NCBI RefSeq assembly: GCF_031581065.1
Contig: NZ_JAVLBN010000002.1
Location: 62,001 to 126,000 of the forward strand
DNA from: Salibacter sp031581065
Lineage (GTDB): Bacteria; Bacteroidota; Bacteroidia; Flavobacteriales_G; Salibacteraceae
Reading direction: 5' to 3'
DNA: 64,000 bases
Below the pieces are notes generated by a model. That model saw only the letters and a list, made by a program, of their open reading frames with translations. It had not been told where the DNA came from and did not search any database. The translations under genes were made by a program, and so were the position numbers. How positions within the stretch are numbered: position 1 is the first letter of the stretch; the number at the start of each line of letters is the position of its first letter. This document shows, one piece after another, positions 23,881 through 32,442 of the stretch.

Positions 23881-25584
23881 TTACCTTCTTTTTCGCCTTC
23901 CAAACTTTTTTCCGCGGCCACCGCTATTGCCTCGCCCTTTTTGGATTGGGTCAGCATCGTTGTTTACGCGCAGTTTTCGTCCGTTGTGTTTTTTGTTTTT
24001 CAATCCTTCAAGGAATGAATCCGCCTCACGGTTCGCTACCTCAACAAATGAGATGCGGTCCTGGATTTGGATCTGACCGATAGCGCCATTGCTAACTCCG
24101 GTGTTTTCCTGGATGAAGTTCATGATTGAGCCTTTGTTGAAGCCATCAGTACGGCCAACATTGATAAACATCGTTTCAACATCACTAGGGTCACCTTTGC
24201 GTCTCTTGCGCGGTGCCTTTTCACCTTTACCTTTGTCAGAACCGACTTTTCCTTTGTAGTTCAGGTCTTCTTCCCTACCCGGAATTTCATCAGTAATTTT
24301 GGCAATATCGGCTGAGATCAATTGAAGCAACAAAGCTTCATTGTTCAGGTGGCTAAATTGTTCGAGGTAAGCTTCTAAAAGTTCATCAGGAACTGTTTGT
24401 CCGCCCGCTCTTTCAATTTCTTTACTCCTGTTCTCGATGCGCGTTTTGAGCACTTCAGATTTTGATGGGATTTTACTCTCAATAAAATCAATGTCTAACT
24501 TGCGTTCGAGGAACTTGAGTTTGCGCCTGTCGCGCGGATCGAGAATCACGATGGAAACACCTTCTTTACCGGCACGAGCAGTTCTACCACTACGGTGAGT
24601 GTAATATGCATCGTCATCAGGTAAACTGTAATGCAATACGTGTGTGAGGTTGTTCACGTCAATTCCGCGAGCTGCCACATCAGTAGCAACGAGGATTGTC
24701 GTTTGTTTCTTTTTGAAACGGCCCATCACAGTTTCACGAGCACTTTGCGTCATATCACCGTTTATGGCTTCAGCATCGTACTTCAACGTTCTAAGTCGCT
24801 CAGCAATTTTAGATGTCTCAGCCTTTGTGCGGCAAAAGATAACACCGTAAAAATCAGTGTTCGTTTCTACAATTCGGCACAGAGCGTCAAACTTGCGTTT
24901 GGGCTCAACCAGTACAAATTTATGAACGAGGTTCTCATTCAAGTTTTCGCCACCTTTTGACGAAATGTGAACGGGGTCGTCCATGTACTTTTTGGAAAGC
25001 TTCTTAATGGCAGCCGGCATAGTTGCAGAGAAGAGCCAGATATTTCGCTCAGCCGGAACCGAACTAAGGATCTGATCAATATCTTCCTGAAATCCCATGC
25101 TCAGCATTTCATCAGCCTCATCGAGCACTACATTGTTGAGATTTGAAAAGTTCACGACCTTTCTTCTCAATAGATCGAGTAAACGACCCGGTGTAGCCAC
25201 GAGGATTGTAGGCTTTCCCTTTTTAATGGCGGTAATTTGGTTGGTAATAGAAACACCGCCATACACAGTTTCTATTTTAATACCCTTTTCATATTTACTA
25301 TACGCCTCCAGGTTTTGCGTAATTTGCAACGCTAATTCCCGCGTTGGCGCTAATACTAGCGAAGTCAAATGACTGGTATCTCCCTGTAACGCATATTCCA
25401 CCAATGGAAGTCCAAAAGCTGCTGTTTTACCGGTTCCCGTTTGCGAGAGACCAAGTAAATCAGATTTTTTTTGGAGCAAATGCGTTAGACAGAGTTGTTG
25501 AATTTCGGTTGGAGTGTCAAACTCCAGGTCTTTTAGGGCTTTGAGTATCGAATTCGATAGCCCTGATTCTTTAAAATTTTGCAC
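23881..25584 (-). CDS. DEAD-box RNA helicase with DbpA-like RNA-binding domain
   Basis: ATP-dependent RNA helicase of 567 residues, resembling CsdA/DeaD and DbpA. All motifs are visible: Q motif (FDTPTEIQ), SQTGTGKT (motif I), PTRELA, TPGR, DEAD, SAT and HRSGRTARAG. The C-terminal part has a DbpA-type RNA-binding fold (MFINVGRTDGFNKGSIM) and a basic Gly/Arg/Lys-rich tail. The frame is open to 25761, but a minus-strand TACTTTTG (25607-25614) puts the transcript start near 25602. The GTG at 25584 (VQNFKESGLS) is therefore the likely start. Roles in ribosome assembly or cold adaptation are typical of the family. Confidence 0.9.
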   Translation of the reverse strand: MQNFKESGLSNSILKALKDLEFDTPTEIQQLCLTHLLQKKSDLLGLSQTGTGKTAAFGLPLVEYALQGDTSHLTSLVLAPTRELALQITQNLEAYSKYEKGIKIETVYGGVSITNQITAIKKGKPTILVATPGRLLDLLRRKVVNFSNLNNVVLDEADEMLSMGFQEDIDQILSSVPAERNIWLFSATMPAAIKKLSKKYMDDPVHISSKGGENLNENLVHKFVLVEPKRKFDALCRIVETNTDFYGVIFCRTKAETSKIAERLRTLKYDAEAINGDMTQSARETVMGRFKKKQTTILVATDVAARGIDVNNLTHVLHYSLPDDDAYYTHRSGRTARAGKEGVSIVILDPRDRRKLKFLERKLDIDFIESKIPSKSEVLKTRIENRSKEIERAGGQTVPDELLEAYLEQFSHLNNEALLLQLISADIAKITDEIPGREEDLNYKGKVGSDKGKGEKAPRKRRKGDPSDVETMFINVGRTDGFNKGSIMNFIQENTGVSNGAIGQIQIQDRISFVEVANREADSFLEGLKNKKHNGRKLRVNNDADPIQKGRGNSGGRGKKFGRRKRR

Positions 25585-25606
25585 AGAACATATATAAATT
25601 AAGCTG

Positions 25607-25614
25607 CAAAAGTA
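25607..25614 (-). promoter_or_regulatory. -7 element for the DEAD-box helicase gene
   Basis: Minus-strand TACTTTTG, 23 bases before the proposed GTG start. It excludes the longer upstream starts. Confidence 0.5.
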
Positions 25615-25665
25615 CGGACTTATTTCGGTTCGTGTGCATGAATATGTATTAACTTTCATTTTCTC

Positions 25666-25740
25666 GGTCAGAACCGAAGCCAAAAAGTTGATATAAAAAA
25701 GCCTGCATACCAACGGTTTGGCAGAAAGCCGGCTCTGACC
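25666..25740. repeat. Inverted, near-complementary pair of GGTCAGANCC copies
   Basis: GGTCAGAACC (25666-25675) and GGCTCTGACC (25731-25740) face each other across 55 bases in the gap between rocD and the helicase gene. They differ only at the free N position. A third, one-mismatch copy (GGCTCTGACT, 25775-25784) overlaps the foot of the following terminator. Confidence 0.7.
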
Positions 25741-25745
25741 AATAC

Positions 25746-25779
25746 TAAAAAAGCCCGACAAAAATGATTTTGCCGGGCT
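25746..25779 (-). terminator. rocD terminator
   Basis: AGCCCGaCAAAA (25752-25763), loop ATGA and TTTTGcCGGGCT (25768-25779). The AAAAAA to its left is the U-run on the minus strand. It lies just downstream of the rocD stop at 25804. Confidence 0.8.
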
Positions 25780-25803
25780 CTGACTTAACTCAAAATGAAG
25801 AAG

Positions 25804-27102
25804 TTACTTCTTCCATTCCTTTTCAAAATCTGAAATAGTATTGGTGATGATTGAGATGCACTCATCGAGTTGTTCTTTCGTCATTACAAGTGGCGGAGCA
25901 AAACGGATGATATTCCCGTGAGTGGGCTTGGCAATGAGTCCGTTCTCAGCCATTTTTACGCACAAGTCCCACGCTGTTGTTGACTCTTCAGAATCGTTTA
26001 CAACAATTGCATTGAGAAGACCTTTACCTCTAACGAGCTTTACAAGATCACTTTGATCGATGAATTTTTGAAGCTCACTGCGGAAGTGTTCTCCCAACTC
26101 TCTCGCATTTTGTGTGAGTTTTTCATCGCGAATAACTTCGAGTGCAGCGTGTGAAACAGCAGCACCAAGCGGGTTGCCGCCAAATGTAGATCCGTGTTGT
26201 CCGGGTTTGATCACGAGCATAATCTCGTCATCAGCCAGGATTGCAGAAACTGGATAAGCTCCACCTGAAAGTGCTTTACCAAGAATCAAAATATCGGGCT
26301 TTACATAAGTATCTTCCTGGCGCTTGCAATGTCCCTGGCAGTTGCAGTTTCCACAGCTAGCCAATAAACTTCCTGTGCGACCGATTCCCGTTTGGATCTC
26401 ATCAGCGATAAAAATCGCGTTGTTTTTGTGGCAAAGCTCTTTCGCTTTTGCAAGGTAATCATCATCTGGAACGACAACACCTGCTTCACCTTGAATAGGC
26501 TCAACCATGAAACCGGCAACATTCTCTTCCTGAAGTGCTTTTTCAAGAGCATCAGTATCATTGTAAGGAACCTGAATAAATCCAGGTGTATAAGGGCCGT
26601 AATCTTTACGAGCCTCTTCATCATTACTAAATGATACAATTGTAGTTGTGCGACCGTGGAAGTTGTTATTCGCTACAATAATTTTCGCTTTGTTTTCATC
26701 CACTCCTTTTTTCTCGTGAGCGTATTTGCGGCAAACTTTGATAGCTGTTTCAACCGCTTCTGCTCCAGAGTTCATTGGAAGAAGTTTATCAAAACCGAAA
26801 TACTCAGTTGCATATGCTTCGTATCTTCCCAGAATATCATTGTGAAATGCACGCGAAGTCAATGTAATACTTGAGGCCTGATCTGTCAAAGCTTTTGTGA
26901 TAGTCGGGTGGCAGTGTCCTTGATTTACAGCTGAGTATGCTGATAGGAAATCAAAATATTTTTTTCCTTCAACATCCCACACATGAACTCCTTCACCTTT
27001 TGACAATACAACAGGTAGCGGATGATAGTTGTGTGCTCCGTGTTTATCTTCAAGTTCAATTAATTCCTTTGATGATAGCTTCTTTGTGAAAATATCCTCC
27101 AT
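25804..27102 (-). CDS. rocD: Ornithine aminotransferase
   Basis: PLP-dependent class III aminotransferase (432 residues) that converts ornithine and 2-oxoglutarate to glutamate semialdehyde. Visible features are NSGAEAVETAIK (~107), FHGRTT (~143), EPIQGEAGV, the ADEIQTGIGRTG Asp for the PLP ring and the Schiff-base Lys in LILGKALSGGAYPVS. A Cys-rich insert, SCGNCNCQGHCKRQ, follows the IGRTGSLLA segment; I recall similar inserts in other Bacteroidota OATs. The frame is open to 27150, but MEDIFTKK at 27102 is the family start. A terminator follows. Confidence 0.93.
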   Translation of the reverse strand: MEDIFTKKLSSKELIELEDKHGAHNYHPLPVVLSKGEGVHVWDVEGKKYFDFLSAYSAVNQGHCHPTITKALTDQASSITLTSRAFHNDILGRYEAYATEYFGFDKLLPMNSGAEAVETAIKVCRKYAHEKKGVDENKAKIIVANNNFHGRTTTIVSFSNDEEARKDYGPYTPGFIQVPYNDTDALEKALQEENVAGFMVEPIQGEAGVVVPDDDYLAKAKELCHKNNAIFIADEIQTGIGRTGSLLASCGNCNCQGHCKRQEDTYVKPDILILGKALSGGAYPVSAILADDEIMLVIKPGQHGSTFGGNPLGAAVSHAALEVIRDEKLTQNARELGEHFRSELQKFIDQSDLVKLVRGKGLLNAIVVNDSEESTTAWDLCVKMAENGLIAKPTHGNIIRFAPPLVMTKEQLDECISIITNTISDFEKEWKK

Positions 27103-27228
27103 TGATATGTGAATTTTGTTTCTTAATTCGCCAAAGGTACAGAATTGCACTATGCCTCAAAATTTAACTTCTTGTAGTAAAGCAGCTATTAAGTTGATGT
27201 TGGAAAAGTTTATATTTTTACAAAATCA

Positions 27229-27816
27229 ATGATATTCACGAATACACCCGCTATTATGACACTTGAAAATATTCTCAAATCGTACAAACCAACCTGGGAA
27301 GGTCAAAGAGTAAAAGATATTTCCCAAAGAACGACATACCTCAAAATATTGGTATGGCCCAATGTTATCATTTATCCAACCATCCTCATACTATCTGGTT
27401 ATATAATTGTGCAAAGCTATTTGACTGGAAATCTGTCTGAATGGAATTCAGCAACATTGATTATCCTGTTCAGTTGTGTGTTTCAAGTTAATTTACCGAG
27501 GATGACTTTTGATCTGTTGATAGCTCAAAAAATAAAAAGGTTAAAAGATAGAAATGAATTAAAAAAAGAAATTGAGAATACAGAAATAGAGAATTTTATT
27601 TCGGGTCTGACCAACAAAGAACTTTTAAAAAAGCACCTGATTGCAGCAATTTTACTTTTTTTGGTAATGGTTACAGCAGGCTATGCAGAGTTATCAGAAA
27701 ATTTTGTCATTTGGGAGTATATGCGCATTCCGGCAGCAGCTGTATTAATCTATTTCACAATTCAGTTTTTAGTTACACTTCAAAAATTGAGAAACAAGCT
27801 GAGCAATTTGAGCTAA
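27229..27816 (+). CDS. Membrane protein of unknown function
   Basis: A 195-residue protein with two pairs of hydrophobic segments (~44-62 and 74-92, then ~140-158 and 165-182) separated by a charged coiled-coil-like region rich in Lys and Glu (~105-130). No family recognised. An in-frame ATG at 27256 (MTLENILKSYKPTW) is an alternative start. It is divergent from rocD. A repeat copy (27603, GGGTCTGACC) encodes Gly-Leu-Thr in the charged loop. Confidence 0.7.
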   Translation: MIFTNTPAIMTLENILKSYKPTWEGQRVKDISQRTTYLKILVWPNVIIYPTILILSGYIIVQSYLTGNLSEWNSATLIILFSCVFQVNLPRMTFDLLIAQKIKRLKDRNELKKEIENTEIENFISGLTNKELLKKHLIAAILLFLVMVTAGYAELSENFVIWEYMRIPAAAVLIYFTIQFLVTLQKLRNKLSNLS

Positions 27817-27849
27817 AAAAAGTCTCACCGATAGTAACGATGAGACTTT
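27814..27849. terminator. Bidirectional hairpin terminator
   Basis: AAAGTCTCA (27819-27827), 13-base loop and TGAGACTTT (27841-27849). The preceding A-run serves the convergent DUF4168 gene. Confidence 0.7.
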
Positions 27850-27878
27850 CCTAATTCCTAACCAAAGGAAATATTCAT

Positions 27879-28415
27879 TTATCCTTCAGAACTCATCATA
27901 GATTTGAGTTTCTGTTGCATTTCAGGATCCTGGCGAAGTGCCATAGCGATTTCTTGATAACGTTTTGCCGTTAGTCCTGCTTCTTTGATTTTCGCCCTCA
28001 TTTTCTTTTCAGAACTCTTTTGAATCTGCTGCAATTCAGCACTTATCTTAGACATTTTCTTTTTTTCTTCAGGAGATACGTTAGCTGATTGATTTGGGTT
28101 TTGCTTAGCTCGTTGAATTTCAGTGAAGCGAGTAGCATCCATTCCATTCTCTTCAATCTTACTTTTCATCTTCTTTTGTGACTCCTGATTAATCGTTTGT
28201 ACATCTTGAAAAGCATTTGCAAACTTTTTAAACTCAGCATCAGAGACATCCACATCCGGTGCCTGACCCTGTTGAGGCATCTGCATTCTCTGCTGCTGTT
28301 GTTGCTGCTGTTGTTGTCTTTGCTGCTGGTGCTGGCGATCTAATTGTCCATAGCTAGTTCCAACAACAAGTAGTGAAACGAATAACGTTCCGAGTGTCTT
28401 TTTAGGTACTATCAT
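27879..28415 (-). CDS. Exported DUF4168-like protein with a glutamine tract
   Basis: A 178-residue secreted protein. The signal peptide (~1-23) ends near GTSYGQ. A Gln-rich stretch follows (~25-50, mostly Gln with Arg and His), encoded by mixed CAG/CAA codons. Two similar helical units come after it, each built on a pattern like FANAFQDVQTINQESQKKMK...MDATRFTEI and SAELQQIQKSSEKKMR...TAKRYQEI; these match DUF4168. Periplasmic and probably helical. Function unknown. Confidence 0.8.
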   Translation of the reverse strand: MIVPKKTLGTLFVSLLVVGTSYGQLDRQHQQQRQQQQQQQQQRMQMPQQGQAPDVDVSDAEFKKFANAFQDVQTINQESQKKMKSKIEENGMDATRFTEIQRAKQNPNQSANVSPEEKKKMSKISAELQQIQKSSEKKMRAKIKEAGLTAKRYQEIAMALRQDPEMQQKLKSMMSSEG

Positions 28416-28546
28416 AATATATTTTTTTATTAACGAGATATAACTCTCATTTTAATAATGTGATGCATAGGTACTATACATACAAGACGATGCAAAACGT
28501 ATGAGATTCATCTTGTTAAGTATTGTTAAGCATTCTCTACAGAATC

Positions 28547-28574
28547 AAAAAAGCCGCTCCAAAATTGAAGCGGC
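28547..28574 (-). terminator. Terminator of the T9SS-sorted protein gene
   Basis: GCCGCT (28553-28558), loop and AGCGGC (28569-28574), with AAAAAA to the left giving a minus-strand U-run. It lies 26 bases past the stop at 28601. Confidence 0.75.
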
Positions 28575-28600
28575 ATAACTATCAACAAATGTCTATTACG

Positions 28601-31345
28601 TTATTCTATCATAATTTTCAGAATCCTCATATCCTGTCCATTTTGAAGGCTAAGGAAATACATTCCCGGTGTAAGATCAGACACATCAAACGTATTCTTT
28701 TGAGAGCCTGTTATAGATCTCTTATCGGTCAGAACCTCACGGCCATTCATATCATTGAGTCTAATGTTCCAAACACCATCGAGATTTATAGCTTCGAGTG
28801 TAAATGCATTTCTAGCCGGATTAGGGTATAAATTCAGTGACCCTTTACCGAGATCTGAAATACCAGTTTCATCTTCAATAGTAATATTGATCGTATCAGT
28901 TGCAGTACAACCATTATTTGCTGTTACAACTACCCAGTAAGTACCAGTCTCATCAACATCAATAGTTGGTGATGTTTCATTTGTTGACCAAATGATATTG
29001 GAGAAGCTACCACTAGCCCCAATAGTTACGGTTGTATTAGTATCAATATCCTGTCCGAGGTTAATGTTGATACCCTGTCTCACCTCTACCTGAGCTGAGG
29101 CATTAGAGCTACAGCCGTAAATATCTGAAACTGTCACATTATATGTATTTTGAGAGTTTACTTCAATAGTTTCAGTAGTATCTCCATTTGACCAGTTGTA
29201 ATCATCGTAACCAACACCCGGGCTCAAGATAATTGGGTCACTTCCGGTACACCAAAAAGTATCAGAAAGCGATACGTCAGGAAAAGGTTGCTTGATTACA
29301 TTTAATGTCTTAGTAAATGAGTCAGGACAAAACCCATCCTGAGTTACTGTCACACTGTATGTTCCAGAATCATCAACGAAGAATGTTTGTCCGGATGAAC
29401 CATCATGCCAATTAAAATCAGCTCCAGGATTCTGAGCATTGAGCGTATATCCTATATTGGCATTTTGACCACAAAAAGCAGTATCTCCACCAAATGTAGC
29501 TTCTGTTAAATAAGGTACTTCTATTACACTAATTGAACCAGTATCAACACATCCATTCAAATCACCATAAACAGTATAAGTTCCTGCTGAATCAATCGTG
29601 AAAGTGCCCCCTTGCGTACCATTCGCCCAGTTGTATGAAGCTCCGGGAGTATTTAGAGAAACAGGAATGCTAAACCCTGAAGCTTCTCCAACACAATAAC
29701 CAGTATCAGGCCCTAACTCAACGTCTGCCGTTGGTAATTCTATAACTTCAAGAGTATCAGATAACGAAACACCACATTTTGAAACGGTTACAGCATATAT
29801 TCCTGAAGTATCAACTGTAATACTCTGTGAAGTTGAGTTATTGTTCCAGGAATAATTCCCCCCAAAGACGTAAGCATCCAAATTCAAGTTTAAAGGTTCA
29901 GTTGGGCAGTAAGTTGAGTCAGGACCTAAATCAACTGTAAACTGATTTGAGGATGCATCTCCAAATACAGGCCTTATGCCAAGTACTACCTGAAATCCTG
30001 AACTTTCAAAAGGTGTCCAGGCACCATTTGGAACTCTGTAATAGCAAATATTAGGTACGTAGCCTTCCTGAGTAAACCCAAAACCTAAATTATTAGTATT
30101 GCGTTGATCAACAGCAAAAAAGTATTGACCTGGAGTCAACTCCTTATTACAGGTAAACTCAACAGTGTACCACCCTGGAGATGCTGACGGAATAACAAAA
30201 ATATCACTAGAGTCTATGAGAGTTGATGGAGTGTTATTCAACACATCATATAAGTAGAAACGTATGGTATCTCCCATTTGAGGTGTTTCTAAACGAATAT
30301 CAACAGAAGTCAAAGTATCTGTATTGTATATTTCAAATGTTTGGCCAAATCTACCCGTTGCACCTGTAAAACCAATACCTCCTGAGAAGTTACCTCTTTC
30401 TAAAGAATAAACTGAATCAGTAACATTAAATTGATAATTGAGGGTATCATTATTTTCAAAAGTATCAGATGCGGCAGTATTTAGTAAAAATTCAACATCG
30501 TAACTACCGGTTCCAGAAGGGTAAAATGCTGAAGTTGTTAGACTCGAAGAATTACCACTTGCTAAAGTAGAATTAGATGAAGTAGAAAAACTTCCTGTAG
30601 CAGAAGTAAAACTAGCAGTGGCTCCTACTGAAGTTGAACTCGTTCCATAATTCGTTAAATTTCCAATAAAATTAATTGAATCTGCCTGCTGATATGGAAT
30701 TTGATAATAAGGCCTGGAGGCTGTTACTCCGTCAAGACCTGCATCTTCAGAAGGCATTTCTACAAAAGTGCAATTATCAACTGCGAAGTCGCCTCGCCCT
30801 GTTTGATAAGAATCAGCAGAAAAACGAACTTTTGTATTAGCTGTGTTATAACTCGATAAATCCAACCTTTTGTACTTCCATCTTTGGTTTCGGTTGATAT
30901 GAGAGGGTAAATTAATTGTGTCAATAGGTGTCCATGTTGCTCCTCCTGTATTCACTTCAACAATTACATCGTAATAAGATGCTCCGTTTCCGTAATACCA
31001 AAAGCCAAATCCGGGATTAGTAAATGAGGTTAAATCCTGAGAAGGACTCTCAAGAGTAGCTGTATTCGTGGTTGCTGGCCCGGGTGCATCGTTTGATACA
31101 ACGAACATGTAATTTGATCCATTGAAAGCTGTTGAAGGTCCGGTAGATGTGCCGGAAGAAAAACCTGAGCCCACTTCCCATCTATATTGTCCCGTCAAAG
31201 AAGGCGAACACGTCCAACCATTTGCCAATGAACCTGATGAACCCAAAGTTAAATTATCAAAATTATAATTCTGGGCTTTCGATTCAACCATCCAAAATGA
31301 ACAGATTAATAATATGGATACTAAATTAAAAGTTAACTTTTTCAT
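28601..31345 (-). CDS. Large secreted protein with Ig-like repeats and T9SS type A sorting domain
   Basis: A 914-residue extracellular protein. Signal peptide ~1-24; a MAM/jelly-roll-like N-terminal region (~25-195, with GFWYYGNGASYYDVIVEV and RGDFAVDNCTF); a CARDB-like region; then about five Ig-like modules of ~75-85 residues, each ending in a pattern like SGTYSVTVTQDGFC; and a C-terminal type IX secretion signal (LNLYPNPARNAF...LTPGMYFLSL). Secretion needs the T9SS machinery encoded elsewhere. The only GGTCAGANCC copy (28727) lies in the sorting domain, encoding Val-Leu-Thr. Adhesion or surface binding is likely but not proven. No catalytic domain seen. Confidence 0.9.
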   Translation of the reverse strand: MKKLTFNLVSILLICSFWMVESKAQNYNFDNLTLGSSGSLANGWTCSPSLTGQYRWEVGSGFSSGTSTGPSTAFNGSNYMFVVSNDAPGPATTNTATLESPSQDLTSFTNPGFGFWYYGNGASYYDVIVEVNTGGATWTPIDTINLPSHINRNQRWKYKRLDLSSYNTANTKVRFSADSYQTGRGDFAVDNCTFVEMPSEDAGLDGVTASRPYYQIPYQQADSINFIGNLTNYGTSSTSVGATASFTSATGSFSTSSNSTLASGNSSSLTTSAFYPSGTGSYDVEFLLNTAASDTFENNDTLNYQFNVTDSVYSLERGNFSGGIGFTGATGRFGQTFEIYNTDTLTSVDIRLETPQMGDTIRFYLYDVLNNTPSTLIDSSDIFVIPSASPGWYTVEFTCNKELTPGQYFFAVDQRNTNNLGFGFTQEGYVPNICYYRVPNGAWTPFESSGFQVVLGIRPVFGDASSNQFTVDLGPDSTYCPTEPLNLNLDAYVFGGNYSWNNNSTSQSITVDTSGIYAVTVSKCGVSLSDTLEVIELPTADVELGPDTGYCVGEASGFSIPVSLNTPGASYNWANGTQGGTFTIDSAGTYTVYGDLNGCVDTGSISVIEVPYLTEATFGGDTAFCGQNANIGYTLNAQNPGADFNWHDGSSGQTFFVDDSGTYSVTVTQDGFCPDSFTKTLNVIKQPFPDVSLSDTFWCTGSDPIILSPGVGYDDYNWSNGDTTETIEVNSQNTYNVTVSDIYGCSSNASAQVEVRQGININLGQDIDTNTTVTIGASGSFSNIIWSTNETSPTIDVDETGTYWVVVTANNGCTATDTINITIEDETGISDLGKGSLNLYPNPARNAFTLEAINLDGVWNIRLNDMNGREVLTDKRSITGSQKNTFDVSDLTPGMYFLSLQNGQDMRILKIMIE

Positions 31346-31490
31346 ATTTGTTAAATTAGGGGATTGATTAATTGGAGCCTAATTTAACAAAAAAATAAAA
31401 CTATCTACCAGAATATAGTCCAAAGACTTTGTTAAATATTCATGTTATTTCAACAAAAAAACATAAAGCAAATAAAATTTGGTTAAAGGT

Positions 31491-31520
31491 TTTGTGTTTC
31501 AAAAAAACTTTCTACTTTTA
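31491..31520 (+). promoter_or_regulatory. Promoter of the candidate small RNA
   Basis: TTTG at 31491-31494, an 18-base spacer and TACTTTTA at 31513-31520 (one mismatch to TAnnTTTG). The spacing equals that of the promoter at 968-997. Confidence 0.5.
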
Positions 31521-31525
31521 TCGTC

Positions 31526-31617
31526 ACAATAGCCGACCAGTTTCTATGCTGGGAAGCAATGGTTCCAAGTTTTTCGATTAGTAGCGGAAAGGTATGGGGG
31601 TACCTTTCCGCTTTTTT
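31526..31617 (+). ncRNA. Candidate ~90-nt structured small RNA upstream of rpsP
   Basis: Between a plausible promoter and a very strong terminator lies a ~90-nt non-coding stretch. Possible helices are CCAG...CTGG (31537-31552) and GGAA...TTCC (31551-31565), which share two G residues and so are alternatives or part of a more complex fold. The terminator has a perfect 12-bp stem: AGCGGAAAGGTA (31583-31594), loop TGGGGG, TACCTTTCCGCT (31601-31612) and a T-run. It could be an independent sRNA or a terminated leader of rpsP. I could not match it to a known RNA family by eye. Confidence 0.5.
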
Positions 31618-31805
31618 ATGTTAACTAACCCTAAATCCTAATCGATAATATACACGTTAAGTCATACTATAAAGTTGGGATCGTTTTCGTTTTTCTTTAA
31701 AAAATGTTGTTACAACCTTCTCAATTCAAAAGAAAGTCAGATATTTGCACTCCAAATTTTTATTATTAACCGGAGTTTCGCACTCCAACCAATAATTCTA
31801 ACAAT

Positions 31806-32438
31806 ATGTCAGTAAGAATTAGACTTCAAAGGTACGGTAGAAAAGCCCGTCCATTTTATCACATCGTAACAGCTGATCAACGCTCTAAAAGAGATGGTCG
31901 CTTAATCGAAAGAATCGGGTCTTATGATCCAACAAGAAATCCAGCTTTGATCGACCTCGATTTCGACAAAGCCCTTAAATGGATTGAAAAAGGTGCACAG
32001 CCAAGTGATACTTGTCGTGCTATCCTTTCATACAAAGGAGTCCTAATGAGAGATCACCTCAACCGTGGTGTCAAAAAAGGAGCTCTAACACAAGAGCAGG
32101 CTGATGCTAAATTCGAGAAATGGCTCGAAGAAAAGCAAGCGAAAATTGCCAAGCAATCTGAAGGTGTTCAAAAAGAAGCTGAAAAACGCAAAGCAGAAGC
32201 GTTGAAAGCTGAAGCTGAACGCAACGAAAAGCGCAGAGCTGAAATTGAAGCTCGCAACGCTGAAGCATCTGCTGAAGAGCAAGAAGTAGAAACAGCTACT
32301 GAAGAAGGTTCTGAAGAGGCTCCTGCACAAGAAGCTAAAGTAGAAGAAAAACCTGCTGAAGAGGCTAAAACTGAAGAAAAGCCAGAAGCAGAAGCAGAAG
32401 CTAAGGAAGAAGAGAAAAAAGACGAAAAAACAGAATAA
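31806..32438 (+). CDS. rpsP: 30S ribosomal protein S16 with long charged C-terminal extension
   Basis: Residues 1-~85 are canonical S16 (SVRIRLQRYGRKARPFYHIV at the start, then RIGSYDPTRNP). The total is 210 residues, more than twice the E. coli protein (82). The extra part is a low-complexity Ala/Glu/Lys helix-like tail (~105-210), ending in stretches of EE and KK. Such tails are usual for S16 in Bacteroidota, though this one is long. First gene of rpsP-rimM-trmN6; the rimM start lies 4 bases after its stop. Confidence 0.96.
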   Translation: MSVRIRLQRYGRKARPFYHIVTADQRSKRDGRLIERIGSYDPTRNPALIDLDFDKALKWIEKGAQPSDTCRAILSYKGVLMRDHLNRGVKKGALTQEQADAKFEKWLEEKQAKIAKQSEGVQKEAEKRKAEALKAEAERNEKRRAEIEARNAEASAEEQEVETATEEGSEEAPAQEAKVEEKPAEEAKTEEKPEAEAEAKEEEKKDEKTE

Positions 32439-32442
32439 GCTC

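Larger units (their letters stand above)
31346..31805. other. 460-base intergenic region between the T9SS gene and rpsP
   Basis: This gap holds the candidate small RNA (31491-31617) described separately. The remaining ~190 bases before rpsP are AT-rich and contain a weak -7-like GATATTTG about 65 bases before the rpsP start. No ORF of note was seen. Confidence 0.6.

Noticed and set aside
23881..25761. Longer helicase reading frame starting at 25761
   Set aside because: The promoter element at 25607-25614 and family alignment favour GTG 25584; the extension also runs through two repeat copies and the intergenic gap.
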